Part shown: positions 1-8,486 of the stretch, piece by piece
Numbering within the stretch: the first letter of the stretch is position 1
How the letters are laid out: the number at the start of each line of letters is the position of its first letter
The notes under the pieces: model-generated
Database searches by the model: none
The model's input: only the letters and a program-made list of their open reading frames with translations
Told to the model about the DNA's origin: nothing
Assembly (NCBI RefSeq): GCF_003012915.1
Contig: NZ_CP027770.1
Coordinates: 1,364,001-1,428,000, forward strand
Origin: Staphylococcus felis
GTDB lineage: Bacteria > Bacillota > Bacilli > Staphylococcales > Staphylococcaceae
Reading direction: 5' to 3'
Length of the DNA stretch: 64,000 nucleotides
Translations under genes and position numbers: made by a program

Positions 1-255
1 CTTAAACAAGCTATTCATGAAAAGCATCAAGAAATTATAGTCATACCTTATCTTTGGTTCTCAGGACTACTTACACATTACATTCACAAGACACTTCATG
101 ATACGGGCTATAAAGGAACTTTAAAACGATGCCATCATCTAGGAGATCATCCAAATATGATAGATGCTCTAAGAGATCGTGTATTAGAGACTATTCAAAA
201 AGCTGAAAAAGAAAAACAAAGTCGAAAGGATAAGCATCATGTCATTGTCACTTAA
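1..255 (+). CDS. sirB: Sirohydrochlorin ferrochelatase, C-terminal part (5' end outside window)
   Basis: An open frame runs from base 1 to a TAA at 253-255 and encodes the last 84 residues of a CbiX/SirB-type chelatase. Recognisable pieces are VIPYLWFSGLLTHYI and CHHLGDHPNMIDALRDRV, typical of the C-terminal half of these proteins. The enzyme inserts Fe2+ into sirohydrochlorin to make siroheme, the cofactor of sulfite (and nitrite) reductase. It overlaps the next gene, sirC, by 17 nt, as expected for translationally coupled siroheme genes. Family assignment rests on the fragment plus its neighbours sirC, sat and cysC; the start and the metal-binding N-terminus cannot be seen. Confidence 0.8.
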   Translation, partial: LKQAIHEKHQEIIVIPYLWFSGLLTHYIHKTLHDTGYKGTLKRCHHLGDHPNMIDALRDRVLETIQKAEKEKQSRKDKHHVIVT

Positions 256-844
256 CGTTAATGTTGACAGGATGACAATTTTAGTTGTGGGTGGTGGAAG
301 AATTGCAACTAGACGAGTCCTGAAATTATTAAATGCTCAATCTACTCTAATACACGTTGTGAGTCCCTCGGTTACTTCGACTTTAAATCAATTAATCCGA
401 AAGAATAAATTGAAATGGTCAAAAAAGGTATTTCAAGCATCGGATATTCAAGGCGCACAATTCATCATAGCAGCTACAGATAACCCAAAATTACATGAAA
501 AAATCAAAGCATTAATACCCTCGAATGTGTTGTTCAATGATGTGATTCATCATGATGCAAGTAATATTCACTTTGCAAAAGAAGTGCGACGGGGTAGATT
601 GTCAATACAAATTACAACAAATGGAGCCAGTCCAAAACTAACGCAAAAAATCGCTAAGGAAATTGAAGAGATATATGATCATCAATACGAGGGGTACGTT
701 GAGTTTTTGTACCAGTGCCGAAAACTGATTAAACAGAAGCCTATCTCAATGGATGAAAAAATCCAATTACTAGATATGTTACTTGAAGAAAAATTTATGA
801 ATGCAGATGCGCAACAAGAAATGTTATGTCGATTACGTCATTAA
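239..844 (+). CDS. sirC: Precorrin-2 dehydrogenase (siroheme synthase NAD-binding subunit)
   Basis: The 201-residue protein opens with a Rossmann nucleotide-binding turn, ILVVGGGRIATRR (residues 14-26), followed by an FIIAATDN segment, the hallmark of the CysG N-terminal / Met8 / YlnF family. It oxidises precorrin-2 to sirohydrochlorin with NAD+, the step before SirB. It lacks the methyltransferase domain of full-length CysG, so precorrin-2 must come from a separate enzyme outside the window. The ATG at 239 lies inside the end of sirB. It is in one operon with sirB, the permease, sat and cysC. Confidence 0.88.
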   Translation: MSLSLNVNVDRMTILVVGGGRIATRRVLKLLNAQSTLIHVVSPSVTSTLNQLIRKNKLKWSKKVFQASDIQGAQFIIAATDNPKLHEKIKALIPSNVLFNDVIHHDASNIHFAKEVRRGRLSIQITTNGASPKLTQKIAKEIEEIYDHQYEGYVEFLYQCRKLIKQKPISMDEKIQLLDMLLEEKFMNADAQQEMLCRLRH

Positions 845-871
845 GATAATGAAAAAAGAAGGAGGAAAAGA

Positions 872-1780
872 ATGAAAAAACTAATCATATATGCGTTCGC
901 AGGTTTTGTAGCTCAAATGATTGATGGTTCGCTTGGTATGGGTTTTGGAGCTTCTTCTTCATCGATATTATTAACGTTTGGTGTTGCGCCTGCAATAGTA
1001 TCCGCAACTGTACATTTTTCACAAATCGCTACGACTGCCGCTTCAGGTATTTCACATTTAAAATTCAAAAATGTTCATCGACCTACCTTGTATAAGTTGA
1101 CTATTCCAGGAGCAGTAGGAGCGTTTATTGGAGGCGCTATTTTAACACATATTAATGGTGATTTGATCAAACCATTTATCGCTGTATTTTTACTAATGAT
1201 GGGACTATATATACTTTATCAATTTTTAATTAAAAGACATCGCATATCTGATGAACGGGTAAGTCAATCAAGGCAGTCACATTTCATAGTGCCACAAGGT
1301 ATGTTTGCAGGATTAGTAGATGCAATTGGTGGTGGAGGATGGGGACCGATCAACACTTCAATAATGCTGTCAAGAAAAAGATTAGAGCCTAGATATGCGA
1401 TTGGGACAGTATCTGCAAGTGAATTTTTAGTAACGCTCTCTGCATCTGTGAGTTTTATTATCTTTTTAGGGATACATCAGATTAATTGGATGACTGTGAT
1501 TGCACTTGCGATTGGTGGTGCGATTGCTGCACCGATTGCTGCCTGTTTAGTGAAGTGGTTATCTGTTGATATTTTAGCTGTTTGTGTTGGTGGGCTTATC
1601 ATTTTTACAAATACTAATGCCTTAATCACATATTTTTTGACAGATAATCACATTGCAACGCTAATAAGGATAGTGATTATTGGGTTATGGGGAATCTTGG
1701 TGATTTATGTTGTGATTAAAAATAAGCGTAATCCGTCCATAAATCAAAAGAAAAGCATTGTACAAGGAGGAATAGAATAA
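872..1780 (+). CDS. TauE/SafE-family sulfur-anion permease
   Basis: The 302-residue, very hydrophobic protein has the two-fold internal repeat of the TauE/SafE family: GSLGMGFGASSSSILLTFG near the N-terminus and GLVDAIGGGGWGPI near residue 150, each opening a four-helix half. These permeases move sulfite, sulfate, sulfoacetate or similar anions. Its position between sirC and sat suggests sulfate or sulfite uptake for this pathway, although the family name says exporter. It starts after a strong GGAGGA site and its TAA is directly followed by the sat ATG. Direction and substrate are inference from the operon. Confidence 0.8.
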   Translation: MKKLIIYAFAGFVAQMIDGSLGMGFGASSSSILLTFGVAPAIVSATVHFSQIATTAASGISHLKFKNVHRPTLYKLTIPGAVGAFIGGAILTHINGDLIKPFIAVFLLMMGLYILYQFLIKRHRISDERVSQSRQSHFIVPQGMFAGLVDAIGGGGWGPINTSIMLSRKRLEPRYAIGTVSASEFLVTLSASVSFIIFLGIHQINWMTVIALAIGGAIAAPIAACLVKWLSVDILAVCVGGLIIFTNTNALITYFLTDNHIATLIRIVIIGLWGILVIYVVIKNKRNPSINQKKSIVQGGIE

Positions 1781-2956
1781 ATGACTGCAGTAAAGAAGAC
1801 AAATGAGCTGATTCGTCCACATGGTGGGACGTTAATTAATAGAGTGCTCTCAGGTAAAGAACATGAACAGCAATTAGAAAAAGCTCAAAAATCAAAAAGA
1901 ATCACTATAAATGCTTGGGCTATTTCTGATTTAGAATTGATTGCAATTGGTGGCTTTAGTCCACTCACTGGATTTATGAATCAAAAAGATTATGAGAGTG
2001 TGATTGAAAAGACGCATTTAAGTAATGGCTTAGTGTGGAGTATTCCTATTACGCTACCAGTTACTGAAAAAACAGCAAATCAGCTAAAAGTTGGTGAAAC
2101 GGTTGCGTTATATGGTGAAGATGATGTTTTATACGGGACAATAGAGATTGAAGGTAAATACAGTTACGATAAACAAAAAGAAGCACAAAGTGTGTATGGC
2201 ACAACTGACCCAAATCATCCAGGTGTTAAAAAAGTATTTGAAAAAGGAGAAGTCTACTTAGCAGGACCGATACATTTATTAAACAGACCCCAACACGATG
2301 CATTTACAAACTATCATTTTGATCCTAAAGAGACACGACAACTATTTGAAAAATTAGGTTGGAAAACAGTTGTAGGATTCCAAACAAGAAATCCAGTACA
2401 TAGAGCACATGAGTATATTCAAAAATCAGCATTGGAAATTGTAGACGGCTTACTCTTAAATCCTCTTGTAGGAGAAACAAAATCAGATGACATTCCTGCA
2501 GATGTACGGATGAAAAGTTATGAAGTCATTTTAAAAAAATATTTCCCGGAAAATAAAGCACAACTCGCTATTTATCCAGCAGCGATGCGTTATGCAGGCC
2601 CTAAAGAGGCGATATTACATGCTACTGTACGTAAAAACTACGGATGTACCCATTTTATTGTGGGACGTGATCATGCAGGTGTCGGGGATTACTATGGAAC
2701 GTATGAAGCACAAGAACTTATAGCTCAATATGAAGACGAACTCGATATTCAAATTTTGAAATTTGAGCATGCTTTCTATTGTGAAAAATGTAAAAACATG
2801 GCAACTGCAAAAACTTGTCCTCATGGCAAAGAACATCATGTCCATTTGAGTGGTACAAAAGTTAGAGAAAAATTGCGAAAAGGTGAATCTTTACCTGAAA
2901 CATTTTCTAGACCAGAGGTAGCTAATGTTTTAATTGAAGGATTAAAAGAGCGATAG
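1781..2956 (+). CDS. sat: Sulfate adenylyltransferase (ATP sulfurylase)
   Basis: The 391-residue protein is a single-chain Sat-type ATP sulfurylase, not the CysDN heterodimer. It carries the [12 protein letters not shown] motif (QXXN plus HXXH type ATP-binding elements) near residue 205 and [12 protein letters not shown] near residue 300. A Cys cluster (CEKCKN...C) near residue 340 is the zinc-like site found in many bacterial Sat proteins. It makes adenosine 5'-phosphosulfate from ATP and sulfate. The start codon abuts the permease stop, with an AAGGAGG site inside the permease end, and cysC follows after 12 nt. Confidence 0.95.
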   Translation: MTAVKKTNELIRPHGGTLINRVLSGKEHEQQLEKAQKSKRITINAWAISDLELIAIGGFSPLTGFMNQKDYESVIEKTHLSNGLVWSIPITLPVTEKTANQLKVGETVALYGEDDVLYGTIEIEGKYSYDKQKEAQSVYGTTDPNHPGVKKVFEKGEVYLAGPIHLLNRPQHDAFTNYHFDPKETRQLFEKLGWKTVVGFQTRNPVHRAHEYIQKSALEIVDGLLLNPLVGETKSDDIPADVRMKSYEVILKKYFPENKAQLAIYPAAMRYAGPKEAILHATVRKNYGCTHFIVGRDHAGVGDYYGTYEAQELIAQYEDELDIQILKFEHAFYCEKCKNMATAKTCPHGKEHHVHLSGTKVREKLRKGESLPETFSRPEVANVLIEGLKER

Positions 2957-2968
2957 GAGTGAAGTGCG

Positions 2969-3568
2969 ATGACACAAGATAAACATATTACATGGCATGA
3001 TTCGGTTGTGACCAAAATAGAAAGACAGCAGCGTCATCAACATAAAAGTGCGATTATTTGGTTTACAGGATTATCAGGATCAGGAAAGTCTACTATTTCT
3101 GTAGCATTAGAAAAAGCATTATTCGACAGAGGCATTCATACCTATCGATTAGATGGAGATAATATTCGGCATGGTTTAAATCAAAATTTAGGTTTTTCTC
3201 CTGAAGACAGAAAAGAAAATATTAGACGTATTGGAGAGGTAAGTAAATTAATGGTTGATGCGGGTGTCTTGACGGTGACGGCATTTATTTCACCTTATGC
3301 TTCTGATCGAGAGAATGTACGTGCTATTGTGGAAGATAAGGAATTTATAGAAGTTTATACACGTTGTTCATTAGAGACATGTGAACAGCGGGATCCTAAA
3401 GGCTTGTATCAAAAAGCAAGAAAGGATGAAATACCTGAATTTACAGGCATTAGTGCACCTTACGAAGCACCTAAAAACCCTGAAATTATTATAGATACCG
3501 AATTCAATTCAGTAGAAACATCCGTGTCGCAAATCATTAATTATTTAGAGCAACATCATTATATTTAG
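2969..3568 (+). CDS. cysC: Adenylylsulfate (APS) kinase
   Basis: The 199-residue protein has a P-loop, GLSGSGKST (residues 34-42), the [15 protein letters not shown] segment that binds APS, and the [10 protein letters not shown] motif of APS kinases. It phosphorylates APS to PAPS, the substrate of PAPS reductase. It is the last gene of the sulfate operon, 12 nt after sat, and is followed by a clear intrinsic terminator. Length is normal for the stand-alone enzyme. Confidence 0.95.
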   Translation: MTQDKHITWHDSVVTKIERQQRHQHKSAIIWFTGLSGSGKSTISVALEKALFDRGIHTYRLDGDNIRHGLNQNLGFSPEDRKENIRRIGEVSKLMVDAGVLTVTAFISPYASDRENVRAIVEDKEFIEVYTRCSLETCEQRDPKGLYQKARKDEIPEFTGISAPYEAPKNPEIIIDTEFNSVETSVSQIINYLEQHHYI

Positions 3569-3587
3569 AATATCGAATTTAAAAGAG

Positions 3588-3628
3588 TGGAACAAAAGGC
3601 GCTTAAATCCGTGTTTTGTTCCATTTTT
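3588..3628 (+). terminator. Rho-independent terminator of the sulfate operon
   Basis: TGGAACAAAA (3588-3597) pairs perfectly with TTTTGTTCCA (3614-3623), followed by five T. It is 20 nt after the cysC stop. Confidence 0.85.
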
Positions 3629-3919
3629 ATATGTCTAACTTTTTAAATGATATGTTGTCAAATCATTCAAGAGATTATATTAAAGGCAAAGAATCTAAAG
3701 TCTGGGTATTTGTTTGCATCATAAGGTTGTGACATTGTACAGTTCCGCTGTATAGTCATTGAAACACTGCTTGTCGCTTTTGAGAATAAAACATTATCAT
3801 TCTACTTTTTATATCAAAAGCAATATTAACACTTTTTCAATTTATGTAGTGGTTATATTCTTATAGAGACTCATGTTATAATTTGAGATGTTAAATTCAT
3901 GATAGAAAGGTATTTCTAT
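3629..3919 (+). promoter_or_regulatory. Intergenic region with yidC promoter
   Basis: About 290 bp of AT-rich DNA without an open frame. The only clear signal is an extended -10 element, TGTTATAAT (3874-3882), which would place transcription about 30 nt upstream of yidC; no good -35 is seen. I see no riboswitch or small RNA here. Confidence 0.45.
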
Positions 3920-4738
3920 ATGTTAAAACAGAAAAAAATGATGTTGCTTATGATGATGCTTATAATCGTGTTATCGGGTTGTAATTATGAAAGAAATAGT
4001 GATAAAACAGGATTTTTTTATAACGTTTTTGCTAAACCTTTGGATATGTTACTGCGATGGTTAGGTGAAATATTCAACCATAATTATGGATTGGCTATTA
4101 TAGTTATTGTATTAATTGTGCGTTTGATTCTTTTACCATTGATGCTACCACAGTCAAGGGCAGGACATCTTTCTCGAATGAAAAAACCGATTATTGACCC
4201 TTATATGAAAGAAATGAAACAAAAAGCGAAAGAAGCAAAAACGCCAGAAGAAAAGAAAAAAATCAATCAACAAATATTCCAAAAATATAATGAGTTTGGT
4301 ATGAATCCATTTAAACAAATGTTAGGTTGCTTACCTGTTCTGATTCAGATTCCTATCTTATTTGGATTATTGATTTCAATCAAATATCCCTCCCATGAAG
4401 GGATTTATCAAAATAGACACTTCTTATGGTTTGACTTAACACAGCCAGATCTAGGACTTACTTTAATAGCAGGACTACTTTATTTTATCCAACCGCTTGT
4501 CAATTTAGGAAATATGGAAAATAAAAAAGTTGGATATGGGCTTGCGATTGTAATGCCTTTGTTTATTGTATCAATTGCACTGCATTCTCCAAGTTTTTTA
4601 GGGCTTTATTGGGCGACAAATGCGACATTCCTCATTATTCAAACGACATGTACGAATTTGATTTTTAGTCGAGTAGCTCAGCGTGAAGCTGAAAAGCTAA
4701 AAAGAATTTTACAAAAGAATCATAATGAAAAAATATAA
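3920..4738 (+). CDS. yidC: Membrane protein insertase YidC/Oxa1 family (lipoprotein)
   Basis: A 272-residue membrane protein. The ATG at 3920 follows an AGAAAGG site (3904-3910) with 9-nt spacing; an upstream in-frame ATG at 3899 has no such site and would put a charged stretch ahead of the signal. The N-terminus is a lipoprotein signal ending LSGC, lipidated Cys at residue 21. Next come a first transmembrane helix (GLAIIVIVLIVRLILLPLML), a charged cytoplasmic loop rich in Lys/Glu, and the conserved GCLPVLIQIPILFGL segment. It inserts proteins into the membrane with or without SecYEG. The length fits the Gram-positive form, which lacks the large periplasmic domain of E. coli YidC. It appears monocistronic. 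Confidence 0.92.
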   Translation: MLKQKKMMLLMMMLIIVLSGCNYERNSDKTGFFYNVFAKPLDMLLRWLGEIFNHNYGLAIIVIVLIVRLILLPLMLPQSRAGHLSRMKKPIIDPYMKEMKQKAKEAKTPEEKKKINQQIFQKYNEFGMNPFKQMLGCLPVLIQIPILFGLLISIKYPSHEGIYQNRHFLWFDLTQPDLGLTLIAGLLYFIQPLVNLGNMENKKVGYGLAIVMPLFIVSIALHSPSFLGLYWATNATFLIIQTTCTNLIFSRVAQREAEKLKRILQKNHNEKI

Positions 4739-4757
4739 ACGAATGGTTCTAAGCGAT

Positions 4758-4815
4758 AAAGGATTGGGACATAATCGATTTGTATTGAAAAAAATCACTC
4801 ATGTCTCAATCCTTT
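4758..4815. terminator. Hairpin between convergent yidC and DUF3055 gene
   Basis: The 15-nt arm at 4758-4772 pairs with 4801-4815 with a single G-T mismatch. No long T-tract follows, so it is a likely but not ideal terminator for either strand. Confidence 0.5.
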
Positions 4816-4843
4816 CATAGCTATGGAAAGGATAATCGTGTGT

Positions 4844-5110
4844 TTAATGTATCACTTGACTCAAATATTCTGTAATCTCATCTGCTTCTTCATCGCTCAC
4901 ACCTAATATATAGGCAATATACCCTTCTTCTTCAAGGTCATCTGTACCAATAATCCCGAATTTGTTCGTTTGAGTATTCAGTACCAGTGTTTTGCCGTAG
5001 TGACGATCTGTTTGAATAAGTACTAAATCATAGCGACTGTGTTCACCAACAAAACCAACAAAACGAATTTGAGAGGGTTCGATATCATCGTATAAAAACA
5101 TATCTATCAT
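4844..5110 (-). CDS. DUF3055 family protein
   Basis: An 88-residue acidic, soluble protein (MIDMFLYDD... to ...EYLSQVIH). The frame is open further upstream, but only the ATG at 5110 has a ribosome site (AAAGGAG, 10 nt away). It matches my memory of the small DUF3055 family of Bacillales, whose function is unknown. It is transcribed divergently from the HepT-like gene at 5210, with about 100 bp between them. No catalytic motif is visible. Confidence 0.7.
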   Translation of the reverse strand: MIDMFLYDDIEPSQIRFVGFVGEHSRYDLVLIQTDRHYGKTLVLNTQTNKFGIIGTDDLEEEGYIAYILGVSDEEADEITEYLSQVIH

Positions 5111-5209
5111 AGCTGGAAACTCCTTTAATAAAGTCGTATTGCAAGTATATCGATAAATGAAGTGACATGCAAAATTATGATATGATAGAGGAGAATAGAG
5201 GTGGCTAAA

Positions 5210-5644
5210 ATGTATTTTGTAAATAAAGAACAATTGTCTAAAAAAATCATGTATTTAAAGCAACTGACAAAAGATTATCATGTTTATAAGGATAATAATT
5301 ATGCATTTGAGCGTATCGCACAAATGTTAATTGAGTCGTCAGTTGATATTGGTAATATGATTATTGATGCATTTATATTGCGTGATCCAGGCAATTATAA
5401 GGATGTTATAGATATATTAGAGTTGGAAGGTGCAATATCAAAACAAACACAAGAAGCGCTGCATGAAACGATAGATGTACGGCGTCAATTTGTATATCAA
5501 TATGATTTATTAGATATAGAGTCATTAATCCCATTATTTGATCGTACGTTACCGTTTTATGAACAATTTGTTCAAGAAGTCGTTCATTTTTTAGAAAATG
5601 AAAATGTACCAGTGACAGCTTTTGGTAAAGGAGAACAAGCATAA
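5210..5644 (+). CDS. DUF86 / HepT-like protein (YutE family)
   Basis: A 144-residue, mostly helical protein. Motifs of the HepT/DUF86 fold are visible: the [19 protein letters not shown] helix and [12 protein letters not shown]. In toxin-antitoxin HepT proteins the signature is RX4-6HXY; here the corresponding stretch is RRQFVYQYD with no His, so RNase toxin activity is unlikely. No MntA-type nucleotidyltransferase antitoxin gene lies beside it. A GTG at 5201 is also possible, but the ATG at 5210 has an AGAGGTG site at proper spacing and gives the usual MYFV start. It is followed after 1 nt by the HAD gene, as yutE-yutF are in Bacillus. Confidence 0.75.
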   Translation: MYFVNKEQLSKKIMYLKQLTKDYHVYKDNNYAFERIAQMLIESSVDIGNMIIDAFILRDPGNYKDVIDILELEGAISKQTQEALHETIDVRRQFVYQYDLLDIESLIPLFDRTLPFYEQFVQEVVHFLENENVPVTAFGKGEQA

Positions 5645-5645
5645 T

Positions 5646-6434
5646 ATGAAAAAGTATAAAGGCTATTTAATTGATTTAGACGGTACAATGTATAAAGGGA
5701 GCCAGACGATTTCTGGTGCGGCATCATTTATTAAATATTTAAATGATAATCATATTCCGCATCTATATGTTACTAATAACTCAACTCAAACACCTGAAGA
5801 CGTTGTTAAAAAGCTGGCGACTGTAGATATTGAAGCAACGCCAAATGAGATTATTACTTCAGCAATGGCGACGGCTGATTATATTAGTGAAGCGCACCCT
5901 AACGCTAAAATATATATGATTGGCGATAATGGTTTAAAACAAGCTTTACGTGACAAACAATTGGATGTTGTGGATCATATAGAAGTTGATTACGTTGTTG
6001 TGGGATTGGATGAAAAGATAAATTATGAAAAATTATCTAAAGCAACTTTAGCTGTACAAAAAGGTGCCACGTTTATATCAACAAATAAAGATCCATCAAT
6101 TCCTAAAGAACAGGGATTTTTACCCGGGAATGGTTCATTAACTAGTGTAGTGACAGTCTCATCGAAACAAAACCCAACTTTTATTGGTAAGCCTGAAACA
6201 CCTATTATGGAACAAGCTTTAAAAGTGATTAACTTAAACAAAGAGGATGTTGCAATGATTGGTGATTTATATGATACAGATATCATGGCTGGCATTAATG
6301 TGGGTATTGATACGATTCATGTTCAAACAGGCGTTACATCAAAAGAAGAAGCTATGTCTAAAGAAATACCCCCAACGTATAGCTTTCTAGATTTAAATGT
6401 TTTACGTGAAAAACTTCAAGAAAGTGAGTGTTAA
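5646..6434 (+). CDS. HAD-IIA phosphatase, NagD/YutF-like (TIGR01457 type)
   Basis: A 262-residue HAD hydrolase. Motif I is [12 protein letters not shown] near the N-terminus, motif II is [13 protein letters not shown], and the C-terminal motif is [17 protein letters not shown]. The layout, with the C2-type cap between motifs II and III, matches NagD-like phosphatases acting on small sugar phosphates or nucleotides; the true substrate is unknown. The start at 5646 follows AAAGGAG (5627-5633); an earlier in-frame codon would overlap the previous gene. The 2-hydroxyacid dehydrogenase follows after 3 nt, so the three genes 5210-7403 form one operon. Confidence 0.85.
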   Translation: MKKYKGYLIDLDGTMYKGSQTISGAASFIKYLNDNHIPHLYVTNNSTQTPEDVVKKLATVDIEATPNEIITSAMATADYISEAHPNAKIYMIGDNGLKQALRDKQLDVVDHIEVDYVVVGLDEKINYEKLSKATLAVQKGATFISTNKDPSIPKEQGFLPGNGSLTSVVTVSSKQNPTFIGKPETPIMEQALKVINLNKEDVAMIGDLYDTDIMAGINVGIDTIHVQTGVTSKEEAMSKEIPPTYSFLDLNVLREKLQESEC

Positions 6435-6437
6435 AAA

Positions 6438-7403
6438 ATGGAAAAGATATTAGTAACACGACGTATTCCTCATAAATTTATCGAACGTTTAGAGTCGATT
6501 GGTGAAGTTGAAATATGGGATCATGATTTGACACCGATGCCACGTAAAGAATTCATAGAGGCAGCAAAAGATAAAACAGCTATGATAGTTACATTAAGTG
6601 AGTCGATCGATGACGAATTGTTAAAAGCTGCGCCAGATTTAAAGGTAGTCGCTAATATGGCAGTCGGATACGATAATATTGATCTTAATGCAGCAAAATA
6701 TCATGAAGTGGAGATATCTAATACACCGCACGTCTTAACTGAAACAACTGCAGAACTTGGTTTTAGTTTAATGTTAGCAATCTCAAGACGTATCGTAGAA
6801 GCTGAAAAATATGTGCAAGAGGGCAAATGGGAAAGCTGGGGACCTTATCTATTGGCAGGCAAAGATATCTATCATTCTAAAGTTGGAATATTTGGAATGG
6901 GAGAGATAGGAAAAGCCTTTGCACGTAGATTAAAAGGGTTTAATGCTGATATTTTATATCATAATCGCTCTCAACAAACTAAAGCAGAACACGAACTAGG
7001 GGCGTTTTATACATCATTTGATACATTAATCAAAGAAAGCGATTTTGTAGTTTGTACAGCTCCTTCAACACCTGAAACGCAAAATACATTTAATAAAGAT
7101 GTATTTAAAAAAATGAGAAATGATGCATTTTTTATTAATATTGGACGTGGAGATTTAGTCGTTGAAGAAGACTTAATTGAAGCGCTTGAACAAGGTGAAA
7201 TTGCGGGGTGTGCATTAGATGTTGTTCGCAACGAGCCGATTCGAGCAGATCATCCTTTATTGAAGATGCCTAATGTCATTGTCACACCACATATCGGAAG
7301 TGCGTCTGTACTTACGCGTGATCAAATGATTCAAACATGTCTTTTGAATGTTTTAGACGTTATCAATGGAGATAAGCCAAGAAATAAAGTCGAGGCACAC
7401 TGA
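6438..7403 (+). CDS. D-2-hydroxyacid dehydrogenase (glyoxylate/hydroxypyruvate reductase type)
   Basis: A 321-residue protein with the NAD(P)-binding GMGEIGKAFARRLKGF motif in the middle, INIGRGDLVVEEDL with the conserved Arg, an Asp/Glu in ALDVVRNEP, and HIGSASVLTR with the catalytic His near residue 280. These are the landmarks of the GyaR/GhrB branch. Likely reaction: NAD(P)H-dependent reduction of glyoxylate or hydroxypyruvate. It ends the three-gene operon and is followed by repeat copy A1, whose hairpin probably stops transcription. In S. aureus, as I recall, dltABCD lies after this gene; here nfu follows. Confidence 0.85.
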   Translation: MEKILVTRRIPHKFIERLESIGEVEIWDHDLTPMPRKEFIEAAKDKTAMIVTLSESIDDELLKAAPDLKVVANMAVGYDNIDLNAAKYHEVEISNTPHVLTETTAELGFSLMLAISRRIVEAEKYVQEGKWESWGPYLLAGKDIYHSKVGIFGMGEIGKAFARRLKGFNADILYHNRSQQTKAEHELGAFYTSFDTLIKESDFVVCTAPSTPETQNTFNKDVFKKMRNDAFFINIGRGDLVVEEDLIEALEQGEIAGCALDVVRNEPIRADHPLLKMPNVIVTPHIGSASVLTRDQMIQTCLLNVLDVINGDKPRNKVEAH

Positions 7404-7441
7404 TGAGTAATATTATCTTCTAAATTATAACAAGTGAATCA

Positions 7442-7628
7442 TGACATGTATAAACGTAGTATTGTTGGCGAGGCTCCTGAGGGAATAGGATGAGCGTCGA
7501 GACCAAGGCACGACCCATCTCCTAGGAAATGCGAGCCGAACAATACGAACTATTGTTAAAAGAAAAGCATAGAGATGATTCAATCATGAATCATCTCTAC
7601 ACTATTATTTTGGGATTTATGTTCCCAG
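7442..7628 (+). repeat. Dispersed structured repeat A, copy 1
   Basis: A ~187-bp intergenic element repeated at 10520-12584 (inverted, split by an intron) and 18031-18215. It has two parts. The first, 7459-7546, is a long imperfect palindrome whose ends are GTATTGTT and AACAATAC. The second is a perfect 13-bp hairpin, TAGAGATGATTCA (7570-7582) with TGAATCATCTCTA (7587-7599), followed by CACTATTATTTTGGG. The hairpin could act as a terminator. No open frame is preserved between copies, so conservation is at the DNA or RNA structure level. Confidence 0.85.
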
Positions 7629-7686
7629 CTTCTTCGTTATTTATCGTTGTTATTGAATTGATGAAATAGCAAATATATGATATCAA

Positions 7687-7929
7687 TTAGAATACTTGTT
7701 CGACTTCGATAACTCCTGGTACTTCCTCTACTAGTGCACGCTCAATCCCTGCTTTGAGTGTGATAGTACTACTTGGACATGTTCCACAAGCGCCTAATAA
7801 TTGTAGTTTGACGATGCCGTCTTCTACATCGACGAGTTCACAATCTCCGCCATCACGAAGTAAAAATGGACGCAACCTTTCGATGACTTCTGCAACTTGC
7901 TCGTACATTGTAGCATTTTCAGTTGGCAT
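7687..7929 (-). CDS. nfu: NifU C-terminal domain Fe-S scaffold/carrier (Nfu)
   Basis: An 80-residue single-domain Nfu protein. The Fe-S ligand motif CGTC (Cys48, Cys51) sits in [16 protein letters not shown], and [16 protein letters not shown] is the typical first helix-strand. It carries [4Fe-4S] clusters to target enzymes. The ATG at 7929 follows AAAGGAG with 9-nt spacing; the longer frame has no matching site. It is divergent from yuzD (8034). Other Fe-S genes (iscA-like, sufT) lie in the same window. Confidence 0.93.
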   Translation of the reverse strand: MPTENATMYEQVAEVIERLRPFLLRDGGDCELVDVEDGIVKLQLLGACGTCPSSTITLKAGIERALVEEVPGVIEVEQVF

Positions 7930-8033
7930 ATGAAATGTCTCCTTTCGAGTTAAATGGTTCATTAATCGTTTATTTATCCATTATAATAGAAGTAAGGTAA
8001 AAAATCTATTGTATCGACTAAGGGGGATTAAAC

Positions 8034-8357
8034 ATGAATAAAGTGAGCGTTGTTGTATATGGGGCTGAAGTTATTTGTGCTAGTTGTGTTAATGCACCAA
8101 GCTCTCAAAATACGTATGACTGGTTAAAAACATTATTGCCACGTCAATATCCTAATATTGATTTTGAGTATACGTACATTGATATTGAAAAAGACAGTGA
8201 AACGTTATCAGATCATGACGAACAGTTTATTGAACAAATTCGAGAAGATGAATTATTTTATCCGCTTGTGACAATGAATGATGAATATGTCACAGATGGT
8301 TACGTACAATTACCACCTATTAAGCGTTTTATTGAACAACGTTTTCAAACGGAGTAA
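8034..8357 (+). CDS. yuzD: YuzD-like protein (DUF1462)
   Basis: A 107-residue acidic protein starting after an AGGGGGA site. It resembles the YuzD/DUF1462 family, which has a thioredoxin-like fold. The N-terminal VVYGAEVICASCVNAPSS contains a CASC motif in the position of a thioredoxin CXXC, and VTMNDEYVTDGYVQLPPI fits the cis-Pro loop region. The combination suggests a redox role, but none is established. It is transcribed divergently from nfu. Confidence 0.75.
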   Translation: MNKVSVVVYGAEVICASCVNAPSSQNTYDWLKTLLPRQYPNIDFEYTYIDIEKDSETLSDHDEQFIEQIREDELFYPLVTMNDEYVTDGYVQLPPIKRFIEQRFQTE

Positions 8358-8407
8358 AAAATCATAGAGAACATGTTGCTTTTTCATAAGGTCTTTCAAA
8401 GTAATGT

Positions 8408-8465
8408 AAAAAGGGATTTTAACAGAAATGAATGAGGATCATTCTAATCTGCAGAATCCCTTTTT
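8408..8465. terminator. Bidirectional terminator between yuzD and ndh
   Basis: AAAAAGGGATT (8408-8418) pairs with AATCCCTTTTT (8455-8465). A-run and T-run on opposite sides allow use on both strands for these convergent genes. Confidence 0.7.
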
Positions 8466-8486
8466 AAAATTTATATTGTTAATGTT

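Noticed and set aside
3629..3919. Riboswitch or Fur box between cysC and yidC
   Set aside because: Some ATTATCATT-like sequence resembles half of a Fur box, but no full 19-bp match and no aptamer-like fold with a terminator before yidC.
5210..5644. HepT toxin of a HepT-MntA toxin-antitoxin pair
   Set aside because: The RX4-6HXY RNase motif lacks its His and no nucleotidyltransferase gene is adjacent. It looks like the housekeeping YutE group.
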